In this document: in pieces, positions 12,689 through 22,894 of the stretch
How positions within the stretch are numbered: the first letter of the stretch is position 1
How the letters are laid out: each line of letters opens with the position of its first letter
Assembly (NCBI GenBank): GCA_003868215.1
Contig: QWDQ01000003.1
Span: 1 to 64,000, forward strand
Reading direction: 5' to 3'
Origin: Pseudophaeomoniella oleicola
Taxonomy: Eukaryota; Ascomycota; Eurotiomycetes; Phaeomoniellales; Phaeomoniellaceae
DNA: 64,000 bases
The notes under the pieces: model-generated
Seen by the model: only the letters and a program-made list of their open reading frames with translations
What the model was told of the DNA's origin: nothing
Database searches by the model: none
Program-made: the position numbers and the translations under genes

Positions 12689-14509
12689 CTACCTCTCCAA
12701 ATCCGCCAAACTCCCCAACCCAGCATTCAACAAACTCGTGCTGGCAACGTACGAGAACCCACCGAACGGATCGGTCCCGCCGATCGAGCCGTCCTTGCCG
12801 TCCCTGCCGCCGCCGTCGATCTCGGGCATCGCGCTGAGGGCCAAACCGGTGAATTCGACCGAGAAGTTCTCGGCGAGGGCCGGGTCGGTGATGAGCGGTT
12901 GGATGGGAGGGACGAGTTCGCGCCGCTCGAGCTTGGCCCAGTCGATCTTGCGGAAGAAGCGGTGCTTTTTCATGATGGCGACGTCGGCGGGTCCCTTGAC
13001 GCCGAGGCGCTTGTTGGGCTCTTTGCGGAGAAGGCGGGTCAGTAGATCTTTCGCATCCGGGCTCAGGTAATACGGCAGCGTCAATTTCTTTTTTAGGATA
13101 TTCTCCTGGATCTTGGTCCAATTGTTGCCACCGAAGGGAGGAGAGCCGGTGAGCAAATCATGACCGAGAGCGCCAAGAGACCACCAATCGCAGGTTTTAC
13201 CGTACCCAGCAGCATCACCACGGATGACTTCAGGAGCCATGTATTCAATTGTGCCTATGCCCTGGGAATTGCAGCGACTGCTTCCAGGGGTCCCTGGTTC
13301 GTCTACAGCGACCTTGCTCAGCCCAAAGTCTGTCAACAGTAGATGTCCTTCGGAGTCGAGCAAACAGTTCTCTGGCTTCAGATCGCGGTAGATGATGCCA
13401 ACACGGTGGTGAAGGTGATCCAAAGCCAACACCATTTCTGCCATATAAAATGCCGCGACATCTTCCGTAAAGAATTTCTCCATTGCCAAATGGTGGAAAA
13501 GCTCACCTCCGCTAGCGTATTCGAGTATAAGATAAAGCTTCTCATGATCCTGAAATGCATAGAACAAGTTGACGATGAAAGGGTGTCTATTGACGGACTC
13601 GAGAATGTTTCGCTCAGTTTTCGTCTGTTCCACGAGTCTCTTGTGAACCGTCAATGACGCCTTCTTGAATTGCTTCTGAGCGTAAAGTCGGCCAGTGCTG
13701 TTTTGTTTGACGAGAAGAACCGTGCCATATGTGCCTTTTCCAAGACATTTGAGCGTAGTGAAATCGTTGGCCGTCATTTTCCGGTAGATATTGGAAGCAC
13801 GTTGATCAGGGCACAGAGTGACTTGCGACTTCGCATCGTCGTCGACACTTTGGCTTACGAAGTCCTCTCCAAGCTCGACTTCGTAACTGCACATTTCGTC
13901 ATCTGTAACTTGCTCGGAGGCTGTACTTGCTGCACTGCTAGCAGCATCCGATTCAAGATTGCCTCTTGTCATAGAAGCTGATCGGCTTGCTGGCCTGCTA
14001 CCTGACATGCTGAGTGAGTCGAGCTGCATCTTCAATGCGCTAATGCCAGGGGATGCTGGACGGATGACAGGACTGGCATTGGCAAATCGATTAACCCGAG
14101 GGGAGGTAAACCTCGAGGACGAATCCGAATCTTCAGTCCCAGAATCACCTGGAGTGAAGCCATGAATGGTGTGAAGAGCAGAACTCGCCTTGGGTAGTTG
14201 CCGCTTCTTTCTCTTGGACTTCTTTGGTGTCGGCAAGAAATTGTCCCGCACAGATGGAATACGTCCGCGTTCTAGGCCATCTCTTTGAGGGCTCAAAGAG
14301 GTGATCGCAGAGTTTGTGGCTGATTCAGGCGGACTTCTGGTTCTCATTGGAGTTATTTCGGGTTCCAGTTCAAGTTCTCCAACCACACTCTCTTCCTCAT
14401 AGTGAGTTCCCGTCAGACGAGTTGCATCATCATGCCCAATTCCTTTTCCACTTGCAGCCATGTTGACGACCCTTGACGCTTTTGCAGAATCAGTCATGCC
14501 AGGAGGCAT
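12689..14509 (-). CDS. AGC-family protein kinase, S6K/Psk1-like
   Basis: Single-exon gene of 606 aa. The start is the ATG at 14509; the open frame runs a few codons further upstream without another ATG. The N-terminal ~240 residues are Ser/Pro-rich and look disordered, with a basic KKSKRKKR stretch. The kinase domain spans about 250-510: GKGTYGTVLLV glycine loop near 255, YAQKQF with the ATP-binding lysine, YRDLKPEN catalytic loop near 373, TDFGLSKV, then YMAPEV and CDWWSLG. FGGFSYV near residue 580 fits an AGC hydrophobic motif (F-x-x-F-S-Y). Overall it resembles fission yeast Psk1, the fungal S6 kinase that acts downstream of TORC1. The activation segment before IEYMAPE reads SRCNSQGIGT rather than the common T-F-C-G-T. 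Confidence 0.88.
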   Translation of the reverse strand: MPPGMTDSAKASRVVNMAASGKGIGHDDATRLTGTHYEEESVVGELELEPEITPMRTRSPPESATNSAITSLSPQRDGLERGRIPSVRDNFLPTPKKSKRKKRQLPKASSALHTIHGFTPGDSGTEDSDSSSRFTSPRVNRFANASPVIRPASPGISALKMQLDSLSMSGSRPASRSASMTRGNLESDAASSAASTASEQVTDDEMCSYEVELGEDFVSQSVDDDAKSQVTLCPDQRASNIYRKMTANDFTTLKCLGKGTYGTVLLVKQNSTGRLYAQKQFKKASLTVHKRLVEQTKTERNILESVNRHPFIVNLFYAFQDHEKLYLILEYASGGELFHHLAMEKFFTEDVAAFYMAEMVLALDHLHHRVGIIYRDLKPENCLLDSEGHLLLTDFGLSKVAVDEPGTPGSSRCNSQGIGTIEYMAPEVIRGDAAGYGKTCDWWSLGALGHDLLTGSPPFGGNNWTKIQENILKKKLTLPYYLSPDAKDLLTRLLRKEPNKRLGVKGPADVAIMKKHRFFRKIDWAKLERRELVPPIQPLITDPALAENFSVEFTGLALSAMPEIDGGGRDGKDGSIGGTDPFGGFSYVASTSLLNAGLGSLADLER

Positions 14510-15482
14510 TGCGTGATCGATTGTACGTGACAAAAGGTTAAATGATACGTGAGATCTGGTAGCGTTCGAAATTCAGGACGTCCTCTACGACACTGATCGA
14601 ATCTGTTGTTTGATCTGTCAAGACATGCGCAATAAGTTATCGATGCGCGTCAGCTGAGTGTATAATCTGTACAGCAGTTAGTTTCCGAGAGATAGGATAG
14701 CGCACAAGCGAACGCACCGTAGTGATTATTTCAAAACAATATTACCGTCCACCCTTATTCAGGATGGACCTTGCGCCAGTAGCCAGACTGGTCCGGCGGC
14801 GATGAATGCTGACCGGCTAGTCAATTTGGATAACGATAGGCCAGAGCGCACACAGCCATGGAAAGAAATAGCTGAGATGGATGATGTCGCGATTTGACAC
14901 ATGAATGGGTGACTGATCTAATCACTGAATCGTTGGCGGAAGTCGTCACGAAAGAGACGAAAGTCGTGATATGCTGCTTATGGAGGAACACGGTGAGTGA
15001 GGAAGAAAGAGAATAAGTCAGAGTCGAGTGACAATGTGATGGCGCGTTGTATTGTGTTGGACCTTGGAAATTGAATTGAGTTCCAACCATGTTCCAGAAC
15101 AATTAATACCTGCAATACGGTAATATTACGGTAATATTATCTGGGGGGCTGACATAATGTGAGTTGTTTGATGTCCGACTGGTTCCTAAGAATAAGACTC
15201 CGAGAAATACGATACATCATTCCGGGAAGCCTGAAGTTAGCGATGTTCTAGGATCCGGTTTTGCTTTTGACCAAGTACGTGATGTATGATGTCTGATATC
15301 TGAGGTTATCAATGACCTTCTATACTGATCTGTGTACCCTTAGGAGTATGAAAGAAGCTGCAATAATTCCTGAATTCTGGTGAATATTTGTGCAGCGCTG
15401 GCACAACGGACTGCCTAAGTTCCAAGAATTCTGTCGTTATTCTTCTGGAGACGAGAGATCATACCAGGAGATCTCCTTCATC
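14510..15482. promoter_or_regulatory. Divergent promoter region, kinase / FolB
   Basis: A 973-bp interval between divergent start codons. A possible splice acceptor (TTTGTGCAG near 15393) lies upstream of the FolB ATG in an open frame, so a 5' exon for that gene is possible. No other gene is seen; the minus-strand open frame at 14821-15102 has no recognisable features. Confidence 0.5.
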
Positions 15483-16337
15483 ATGGCTTTCATGTCCCAA
15501 TTGATCCCACTTTCTGATACTGTTCTCCTTTCGAAACTTCCGTTTCATCTGTCCGTCGGCCTAGATGCATGGGGCCGGCGTGGAAAACCTCAGCCAGTGC
15601 TGATATCGTTGCAAATCTCACACTCGGTGGAAATAGCTGCAGCGGAAGATGATGTGTCAGAAACCTTGGATTACGGGAAATTGTACAAGAGGCTGACGAA
15701 GCATCTCGATGCGTTCAATGACGAGGCTACAAAGTCCAGCACTGCCCATCCAGTCGGTCTTCAAGCCTTGTTGGAGGCTGTAGACTCGTCCGTGAATGCT
15801 CCAGAGTCATCAACAGAAAAGCCACCGCTTACGATTATAATTGAGATGCCAAAGGCAGCCCTCAGATGCCTCGGTGGTCTCAAATATAGTGCGGTACGGA
15901 TAGCTCCGCACCGGGATCTGTATGCGTCGAGTTTGGAGATCCAGAAGATCAACTGTTCTTGCATCGTCGGTGTCAACCCTCACGAAAGGAGAGAAAAGCA
16001 AGATATCTATATCTCGCTAGAATTCCGAGCTAGGCTTGGTACGAACATGGACCTGCCAAACTCCACATTCGTTCCCTGGCCAGACATGAAAAAGATTCTA
16101 GATGGAGGCTATCAAACCATCGTGAAGGACCTCAGTGAACTCGTCGGCGCTACTTCTTATGAGACGATAGAGGCACTGGCGACCTTCATTGCGCGTTACG
16201 TGGTCATGATCTATGGAGTCGAGAGCGTTACCGTATCAATCGAGAAACCAAGCGCCATCGCTCTGATTGAAGCCAGCGGCGTCAGAGTCACAAGGACCAG
16301 ATCCTTCTTTGAGAAACAAAAACTCTTGACAGGTTAG
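15483..16337 (+). CDS. Dihydroneopterin aldolase, tandem FolB domains
   Basis: The 284-aa product has two FolB-type domains in tandem: residues ~10-90 (DTVLLSKLPFHLSVGLDAWG) and ~140-275 (LEIQKINCSCIVGVNPHER, ending VSIEKPSAI). FolB converts 7,8-dihydroneopterin to 6-hydroxymethyl-dihydropterin in folate synthesis. The tandem arrangement matches the N-terminal part of the fungal trifunctional Fol1 protein. No HPPK or DHPS domain follows, so this is a stand-alone aldolase or a paralogue of the trifunctional enzyme. The ATG at 15483 was chosen because the frame upstream has only GTG. The second domain keeps more family motifs than the first. Confidence 0.85.
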   Translation: MAFMSQLIPLSDTVLLSKLPFHLSVGLDAWGRRGKPQPVLISLQISHSVEIAAAEDDVSETLDYGKLYKRLTKHLDAFNDEATKSSTAHPVGLQALLEAVDSSVNAPESSTEKPPLTIIIEMPKAALRCLGGLKYSAVRIAPHRDLYASSLEIQKINCSCIVGVNPHERREKQDIYISLEFRARLGTNMDLPNSTFVPWPDMKKILDGGYQTIVKDLSELVGATSYETIEALATFIARYVVMIYGVESVTVSIEKPSAIALIEASGVRVTRTRSFFEKQKLLTG

Positions 16338-16956
16338 GTGGACGTGAACACAACGACACTCCTGACCGACGTCAATACCATGCGTCAACCATCAGTCACC
16401 TCCTCAAACCCCTCAATAGAACCGCCCAGCAATGCTCAAAGGACATATGAGTATAGAATTATAACTCAGACCAACACGAATGATTTCCCTTATCTCTCGC
16501 ATGCATGAACATCACGACTTACGATAGGACTACACTACATAACGCTCAATACTTTATATACGTGCACAGAGAATCAAACCAGAAAATCAAAGACCATGCA
16601 AATTGTATCGAACGTAATTGATACTCATCCTAAAGATCTCTTACTTCGCAACTTTCATACTGCGTCAAAACAACGAAACACCATTCCGGAAAGGTTGGCT
16701 CAAAGAGTCCGTCTCTCCTATAACCCAAATTATGAAAGATAAATCAAGGACTGGATTGGACGCCCCCATCGCCATGCAACCATATACTCTGCGGAATTCT
16801 TTGTCGCCATCAACTTGTTCCCTGACCACTTCGTAAAGAGGAGGGACCAAACTTTTCCTTCAAACTCTCAGATTTCCATTTGAGACAAGCTAGACCGGCT
16901 AGGCACTCTCTTACAGCGCAACCATAGCCTGACAGTCTACCACTGCTTTTTGAGAC
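16338..16956. other. Convergent 3' intergenic region
   Basis: The 3' flanks of the FolB gene and the kinesin gene. No gene or repeat is supported. Confidence 0.5.
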
Positions 16957-19549
16957 CTAGTCGAACAGTTCATTCTCGTCCGCTAGATCCCACTTCCTTG
17001 TCGTCAGCTTTCTCTGCTTCTTGACTGTTGCCGGCGTCTTGGGTGCTAGACTACTGTTCGGCTTCGTCACTGCCTCGTGAATACCACTCAGGCATGAATC
17101 ATCGGACTCAAAGGCATTGTCCGCACTAGTGTTGAGTCTGATTTTGGATTTGGCGGGTGTAGCTGTTGTTGCTTTGAGGCTCATGTCTCGAAACATCGTG
17201 GCTAGGGGCTTTGAAGGACTGATGTTTTCCTTATTCTTTCCCAGATTCCTCGATGAAGAAGAGGAGGTTTTCTTGGTTGGTGACCGTCCTTGGAGTTCTC
17301 GTTCGAGAGCATCTATACGTGCGCGAAGCACATCGTTCTCTCTCTCCAGCTCTTCATAGCGTTCGTCTCCAGTCGTGGCGGTAGAGTCCTCAGCGACCGC
17401 TATACCGCCTCGCTCGAGAATGTTGATCTTGCCGTCCAGGAACTCCTCACCCTTCATTTTCTCTTCCTCAAACGCCTCGCGGTATCGAAGTTTCTCTTCT
17501 TCGATTCGTGATTCCATTTCAGTCCAGCATTGCTCGCGGACTTCGGCTTCGATCGACGCAGCTCTCTCCTCGGCTGCTCGGAGAGTAATTGACATCTCTG
17601 TCATTCTGATTTCTTCTTCCGCTAAGCGAATCATGAGCGCATCGTTTTCTTCGCTGAGGTGGGCAATCTCAGAGACAGCTAACTCAAGCTCTTCTGAGTA
17701 TGGGGTACCCCTGCCGCTTGCAGGTCCTGTCCTGTTCGTCGTCGAAGACAGTATCTGACTGGTTGTGCTTGGAACACGGGGAACGGTGACTTCTCTTGCC
17801 AGAGCAGAGTAACGAAGGATTTGTGATGTTGCGTTGAAATCACCATGTGGATCAGCTGTCACAATCATAGTGGCTTTCTGTGGTGTCCGATAAGATGATT
17901 GAGTGGAAGATGTCGGAAAAGAATTTGAAAAGAGCAGCTCAGTAAGCTTGCACTGTCTGTAGGGAACAATGGCTGGCTTGTCCGGATGATAATCTGACTG
18001 AAGTTGCAAACATTGTCCAAGATACATGAGTGACTCGTTGATCTTGCCAGCTTCAGCCAATGTTGAGCCTGTCGTTTTGGCTGAGCGAGCTCGTTCTGAC
18101 CCAGCAAGGTCGACGATAGAAAGGGTAGCTCCAGTCCAATTTCCGCCATCCCATCTCTTTGGCGTCGAATTCTTCTTCACCTCAATGCAGAAAAAGCCGT
18201 GGCTTCGAGAGCTTACACTGTTGCTACCAGTCCCCGCCACACGTCTTTCGGTAAGGCCGGTCTCAAGCACCATCATCGCTTCCTCATAGCTCCCACATAT
18301 CACCTTTCTTAGCCCTGCAACGACTTTGCGATCAGGACTCAGCTCGGTGGATTTGAACAAGAGTGGCCGCCTTCGCAACTCTTTCTGTAATTGAGCACCC
18401 TGTCTCGTTGCTGAGGCTCCTCCGTTTGGCGGCATCGACATAGACAAAAGATCAAATATTCGGTCATTATAAACCTCGTACATCGAAATAATCACGGCGT
18501 ACTCTGAATCAGGCTCAAGATCTACTGCATGCTGAGTAACATTTGGCGACTGAGGCAAAGTGCTAGGCCGAGGTAGTGGTAGGCGGCGGCTTGTCGTGGG
18601 CATCGTTTCCTTGAGAAAAGTAGTGTTAGTACGTTGGTTCTTGAAAACGAATGAAGATCGATTCCAAAATGGCCATTTTGAAGGGCCAGGAACGCCACTT
18701 TTGACCCTCGCAGGGGTCGCATGAGACACGATAGATGCGTCGGCATCATTGGCATGCACAGGAGTAAGAAGGCCCGGTTCCGATCCAGGGTAGACGACAG
18801 AAGAGCAAGGCTCGTCGGAGTATGAAGAGGGATAACTTCCGAGTAAATGGAATTGAGGGTTCCTTACAGTCATTGGAGTCTGGGCTCGAGAGTAACCTCC
18901 AGCCGTTGGGGTCTGCGCCCTTGAAAACCGGCCTCGTTCGGCATCTCCATAGATATTTTCCAGAAAAGAGTTGGCAGAAGAGAGGGTCGCCTCTGATGGG
19001 TCAGAAGCTTGTAAAGCGGCAAGCAAGTTGTGATTATGTGGGAGTTCCGTGTGCTCGATTCTTCGAATTTTGGAACCGATCGACTGAAAGATCATGTCAA
19101 GGCTCATCTGTGTCAAGCCGCGTTGCGATTTCGATCCAAGTATAGTATGACTCTGCCCTTGTTAGTCCAAGGAATACCTACATATCCAATTCGCAACAGA
19201 CCTTGCCGCTGCCGGTAACACCGAGTGTAGCCACGAGTCCATCTCGACCGTTCTTCAATACCCCTTCGAGGATTTGGACACCGCCCGTGCCCTCAAAGAT
19301 ATCGAGTTGCGACGCATCTTCTGGGAAGACCTTCGTGAACCCAAATCGTTCAACAGCTCTTTTCCTTGAGTCATTCGGCGGCTGCAAAGTTATGTGTGTT
19401 GGCAGTTCTATTTTGCCTTCTTCAAACGTTTCGCTCGGTTCTTCGACCAGTAGCCATGGATCTTGGGCGACTTTGGAGTTTGCGACATGGTGAGGCGGTC
19501 TTAGTCGGAGATAGACCTGGAATAGCGACTGTTTGCTTTCGGTGTCCAT
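16957..19549 (-). CDS. Kinesin motor, kinesin-6-like
   Basis: Exons 19202-19549 and 16957-19152 flank a 49-bp intron with a GACTAAC branch site, giving 847 aa. The intron splits the P-loop: GVTGSGK in exon 1 continues as SHTILG in exon 2. Later motor motifs are YEVYNDRIFDLL, VSSRSHGFFCIEV (switch I), SIVDLAGSERA (switch II) and VPYRQCKLTELLF. The P-loop wording GVTGSGK and a ~100-residue insertion within the motor, rich in Ser/Pro/Thr, point to kinesin-6 (KIF20/KIF23, fission yeast Klp9), which works in the spindle midzone and cytokinesis. After the motor comes a coiled coil (about 500-680) and a basic, Ser/Thr-rich tail. It is divergent from NDC80, another spindle gene. The subfamily call is less certain than the motor call. 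Confidence 0.9.
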
Positions 19550-19921
19550 TCTGAGTAGGTATTGTTGATATTACTTTCCAGGGTTTGTTCTCAGAAATTG
19601 TCTGGATGTGATGCGATGATGCTGATATCTTTCGATGTTGATAGTGGTAGATGCGACCTTTCGTTGCCCAGGCGACGAACATGCGGCCGCCCAACGTGCA
19701 ACCACAACTTCGGTTTGTTGACTTCGTTCGCCTGACCCACTTCCGCATCATATCTTACAGCAACATCTGTCAGTACTTCATCGCATTGACGGCCTTTTCT
19801 TCACTACGGTCTATTGTAAGAGACAAGGCGCAACATTTGGATATTGCTATTCTGATCAACGGCCTATCACTGCCACGACGATAGCATACTGGTCGCCTTC
19901 GGCGCACGCGACGAATCCAAT
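19550..19921. promoter_or_regulatory. Short divergent promoter, kinesin / NDC80
   Basis: Only 372 bp separate the two divergent start codons. It is presumably a shared bidirectional promoter for two mitotic genes. No specific operator was recognised; a GCGGCCGC octamer lies near 19683. Confidence 0.55.
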
Positions 19922-22276
19922 ATGTCGCAATCCAATCCATTATTTTCTATTAGGAGACCTCGAGAAGTGAGTTCAAACGAAGCCTCAAGATATTCGTCCA
20001 CATGAACTAACGTCGCGTAGACTCTAGGACCTATTTCCAACTTCTCTAATATTCCTCAACCAGCTTCTGCCATCAAGCGCACGAGCTCGAGTACAGATCT
20101 TCGCAACCCGCCATACACCTCACAGCATGCGCGATCAACCTCCGTCAACCCATCATTGGGCCGTCCACATCAGCCAATATTCCAGAGGTCATCTTCAGGG
20201 ACGAATTTGCCGGACATGGGTATGTCGACTGCCCGGCGATCCGTGTCGAACAGCATGTTCCAGGGCGGCAGCACACATCGCCAAAGTCTTGCTCCCGGAG
20301 GCTTGTTCGCGCAACAGCAAACTCCTGCCTCTGCAAGTATGCAGCGACGGAGCAGCATATATTCAAGGCCCTCAAACAGCGGGCCAATGGCGCATCAGTC
20401 ATTCTTCACGCAAGCTCCTGCAGCCGCCGGAGTACCAAAGGACCCACGACCACTCAAAGACCGCGGCTTCCAGATGCGAATCGGCCAGGAATTACTCGAT
20501 TACCTGACTCAGAACAACTTCGAGATGGAGATGAAGTATTCTCTAAGCCGAGATGTTCTCAAGAGCCCTACCCAGAAAGACTTCAACTATATGTTTCAAT
20601 GGCTCTATAGACGCCTAGATCCCGGCTACAGGTTTATGAAGGGCATTGATGCTGAAGTGCCTCCAATCTTGAAACAGTTGCGCTATCCGTTTGAGAAAAG
20701 CATCACCAAATCACAAATCACCGCTGTAGGGGGAAATAACTGGTACATCTTCTTGGGAGTCTTGCACTGGATGATGCAATTGGCCCAGATGGTTGATCGC
20801 TATAATGCCGGTTCCTACGACGAAGACTGTGCGAAAGCGGGTGTCGATGTGTCTGGTGACCGTGTGGTGTTTAATTTTCTCTTTGGAGCTTACCATGATT
20901 GGTTGACGGTGACTCCCGAAAGCGAAGACGACGAAGACAACGTTCTAAAGCCTCATATTGAACAAATGGCGGGCGAGTTCGAGAACTCTAACGCTAGATA
21001 TATCGAAGAGCTTCAGATGCTCGAAGCAGAGAACAAGGCACTCTCCGAACAACTCGAGGAGCTTGAGAAGAACACACCTGATGTTGCGAAGCTGGATAGG
21101 CACTTCCAAATTCTTGAGGATGACAAGCGAAAGTTCGAGGAGTACAACAACAATGTTCAAGGCAAAATTGACAAGTACGATACTCGAATCAAGTTCCTTG
21201 AGGATGAAGTTTCGAAGACGGAGGAGGAGCTGGGAAAGGCAGAGGAAGAAAGAGGCAGTCTGCAACATAGCGTTGACAAACAAGGCCTGAATATTCAGGA
21301 TATTGACCGCATGAATACCGAGCGCGAGAGACTTACCAAGGCCGTCGATGAGACAGCCGTTTCCTTGGACGAAACCAATCGCCATGTGCTCGATGTTGAG
21401 GCTGCGACTGCCCGGCGATTGGAAGAACTCGAAGCTCTGATCAAGAGATACAACTCTCTCTGCTATCAAATATCTCTAATCCCTTCAACGGCCTCAAATG
21501 CGAAGGGCCAAGATTTCGAGCTGTCTCTGACCATCCCCGCAGCTGGAGCTACATTCTCATCTTCTCAGTCGCAGAACCGACGTGGTCACTCACCTGATGA
21601 TCGCCTCCTCTCCTCCGCTGATACTGGACATGCGCCTGCCCATCTCCTTACGCTGGACATACGCGGTTCAGTTCGTCAATCGCTGCTCGCTCTTCGAAAA
21701 GAGATCAACGAGCGCCGCAAACAAGCCCAAGAATCCGACCTTAACAATCGCGATTTCCTCGATTCAATCCATGAGGCACTGGCTGAGAAACACGCCGAAG
21801 TGGAAGCGCTGAACCACCGTGTCCACACGGCATCCCTGGAATATGAAAAACTCAAAGAAACAACCCAGACGGCTCAAACACAGTCATCCTCACAAATCGA
21901 ACGCATGGAGAAGGAACTCGCTCGAATGCGCGCCGGCCTCGACGAAGGCGTCTTGGCAACGGAACAACGCGAAATGCACACGAACCTCGAGTACGAGCGG
22001 CTCGTGCAACGGGTCGGCGAAGTGCGCGAAGAATTGCACACGAAAATTGAGAGCATGCTCAACGAAGTCATCCGCTTCAAGGTGCACATCCAAAAGGGCC
22101 TCGAGGACTTTGAAGAGTGGGTCGTCGTCGAGCAAGAGGCCGAGATGGCGGAAATGGCCGAGGAACAGGCGGCGTTTGATGATGATCGGGCAGATGCAGA
22201 TGCCGTCGTGGCGGCGACGGAACGGTTGGTTCTGGATGATGGCAACGGCAGTAGTGGTGATAGTCAAGATTTCTGA
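19922..22276 (+). CDS. NDC80: Kinetochore protein Ndc80/HEC1
   Basis: Exon 1 (19922-19966, 15 codons), a 54-bp intron and exon 2 (20021-22276) give 766 aa. The start includes [15 protein letters not shown] before the splice. An unstructured, basic, Ser-rich N-terminal tail (~130 aa) precedes the calponin-homology domain: [16 protein letters not shown], then [32 protein letters not shown] and HWMMQLAQM. Long coiled coils follow (about 310-480 and 590-720), broken by a loop near 530. Ndc80 is the microtubule-binding subunit of the four-protein NDC80 complex at the outer kinetochore. Length and layout are normal for filamentous fungi. Confidence 0.96.
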
Positions 22277-22894
22277 AAGAGGGCGTAGGATAAAGTAAGA
22301 ACGATTTGAGAAAGTTTTTGATGTTTGTCTCTTTGGTCATGATGGAATGGATGATATTAGTAGGAGCGTCTTTTTTCTTCTTCTGTTTTTGGGAAACTGT
22401 TGTTCTGGATACCCGGTTTTTGAAGCAGTCTACTAGGAAATCATGGATGAGAAGGGATGCCAAAGCATATGGCGTCAGGCAGATCCATGCTCGTTTTACT
22501 TGCTTTGAGAATCAAATCAGGTTAATTATTATATTGTGTTTGTTGTTGAGTAAGTTAAGTTAATTTTTGTTTTAATTTGTCCTGTTCTCAAGGGAGGGAG
22601 AAAGAAAAAGGGGAAATCAATTCAAGAAATGGTTTCAACTTCTCTCTCATTCCTCTTTTCTTAGTGATGGGATACTGTAATTACATGGTTGATGATGGTG
22701 TGAATTCAGTATGTGTGAGCTGGAGTAAGCGTTCTCGATACCTACTCTACTAATTACTCTAAGTAATACAACAACAACAATAGCGGTGACAAGGAAGAAG
22801 AAGAAGTAAATAAAATACATAAGGTATACATCATGTTCATGTACTTGTACACAAACAGGCAAGAAAGCAGAGAGAACTACTCGACTTGTCCTAT
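22277..22894. other. Convergent 3' intergenic region
   Basis: The 3' flanks of NDC80 and HIR3. T-rich and pyrimidine-rich; no gene is seen. Confidence 0.55.

Noticed and set aside
14821-15102. 93-codon minus-strand open frame
   Set aside because: No domain, it lies in a divergent promoter, and nothing supports translation.
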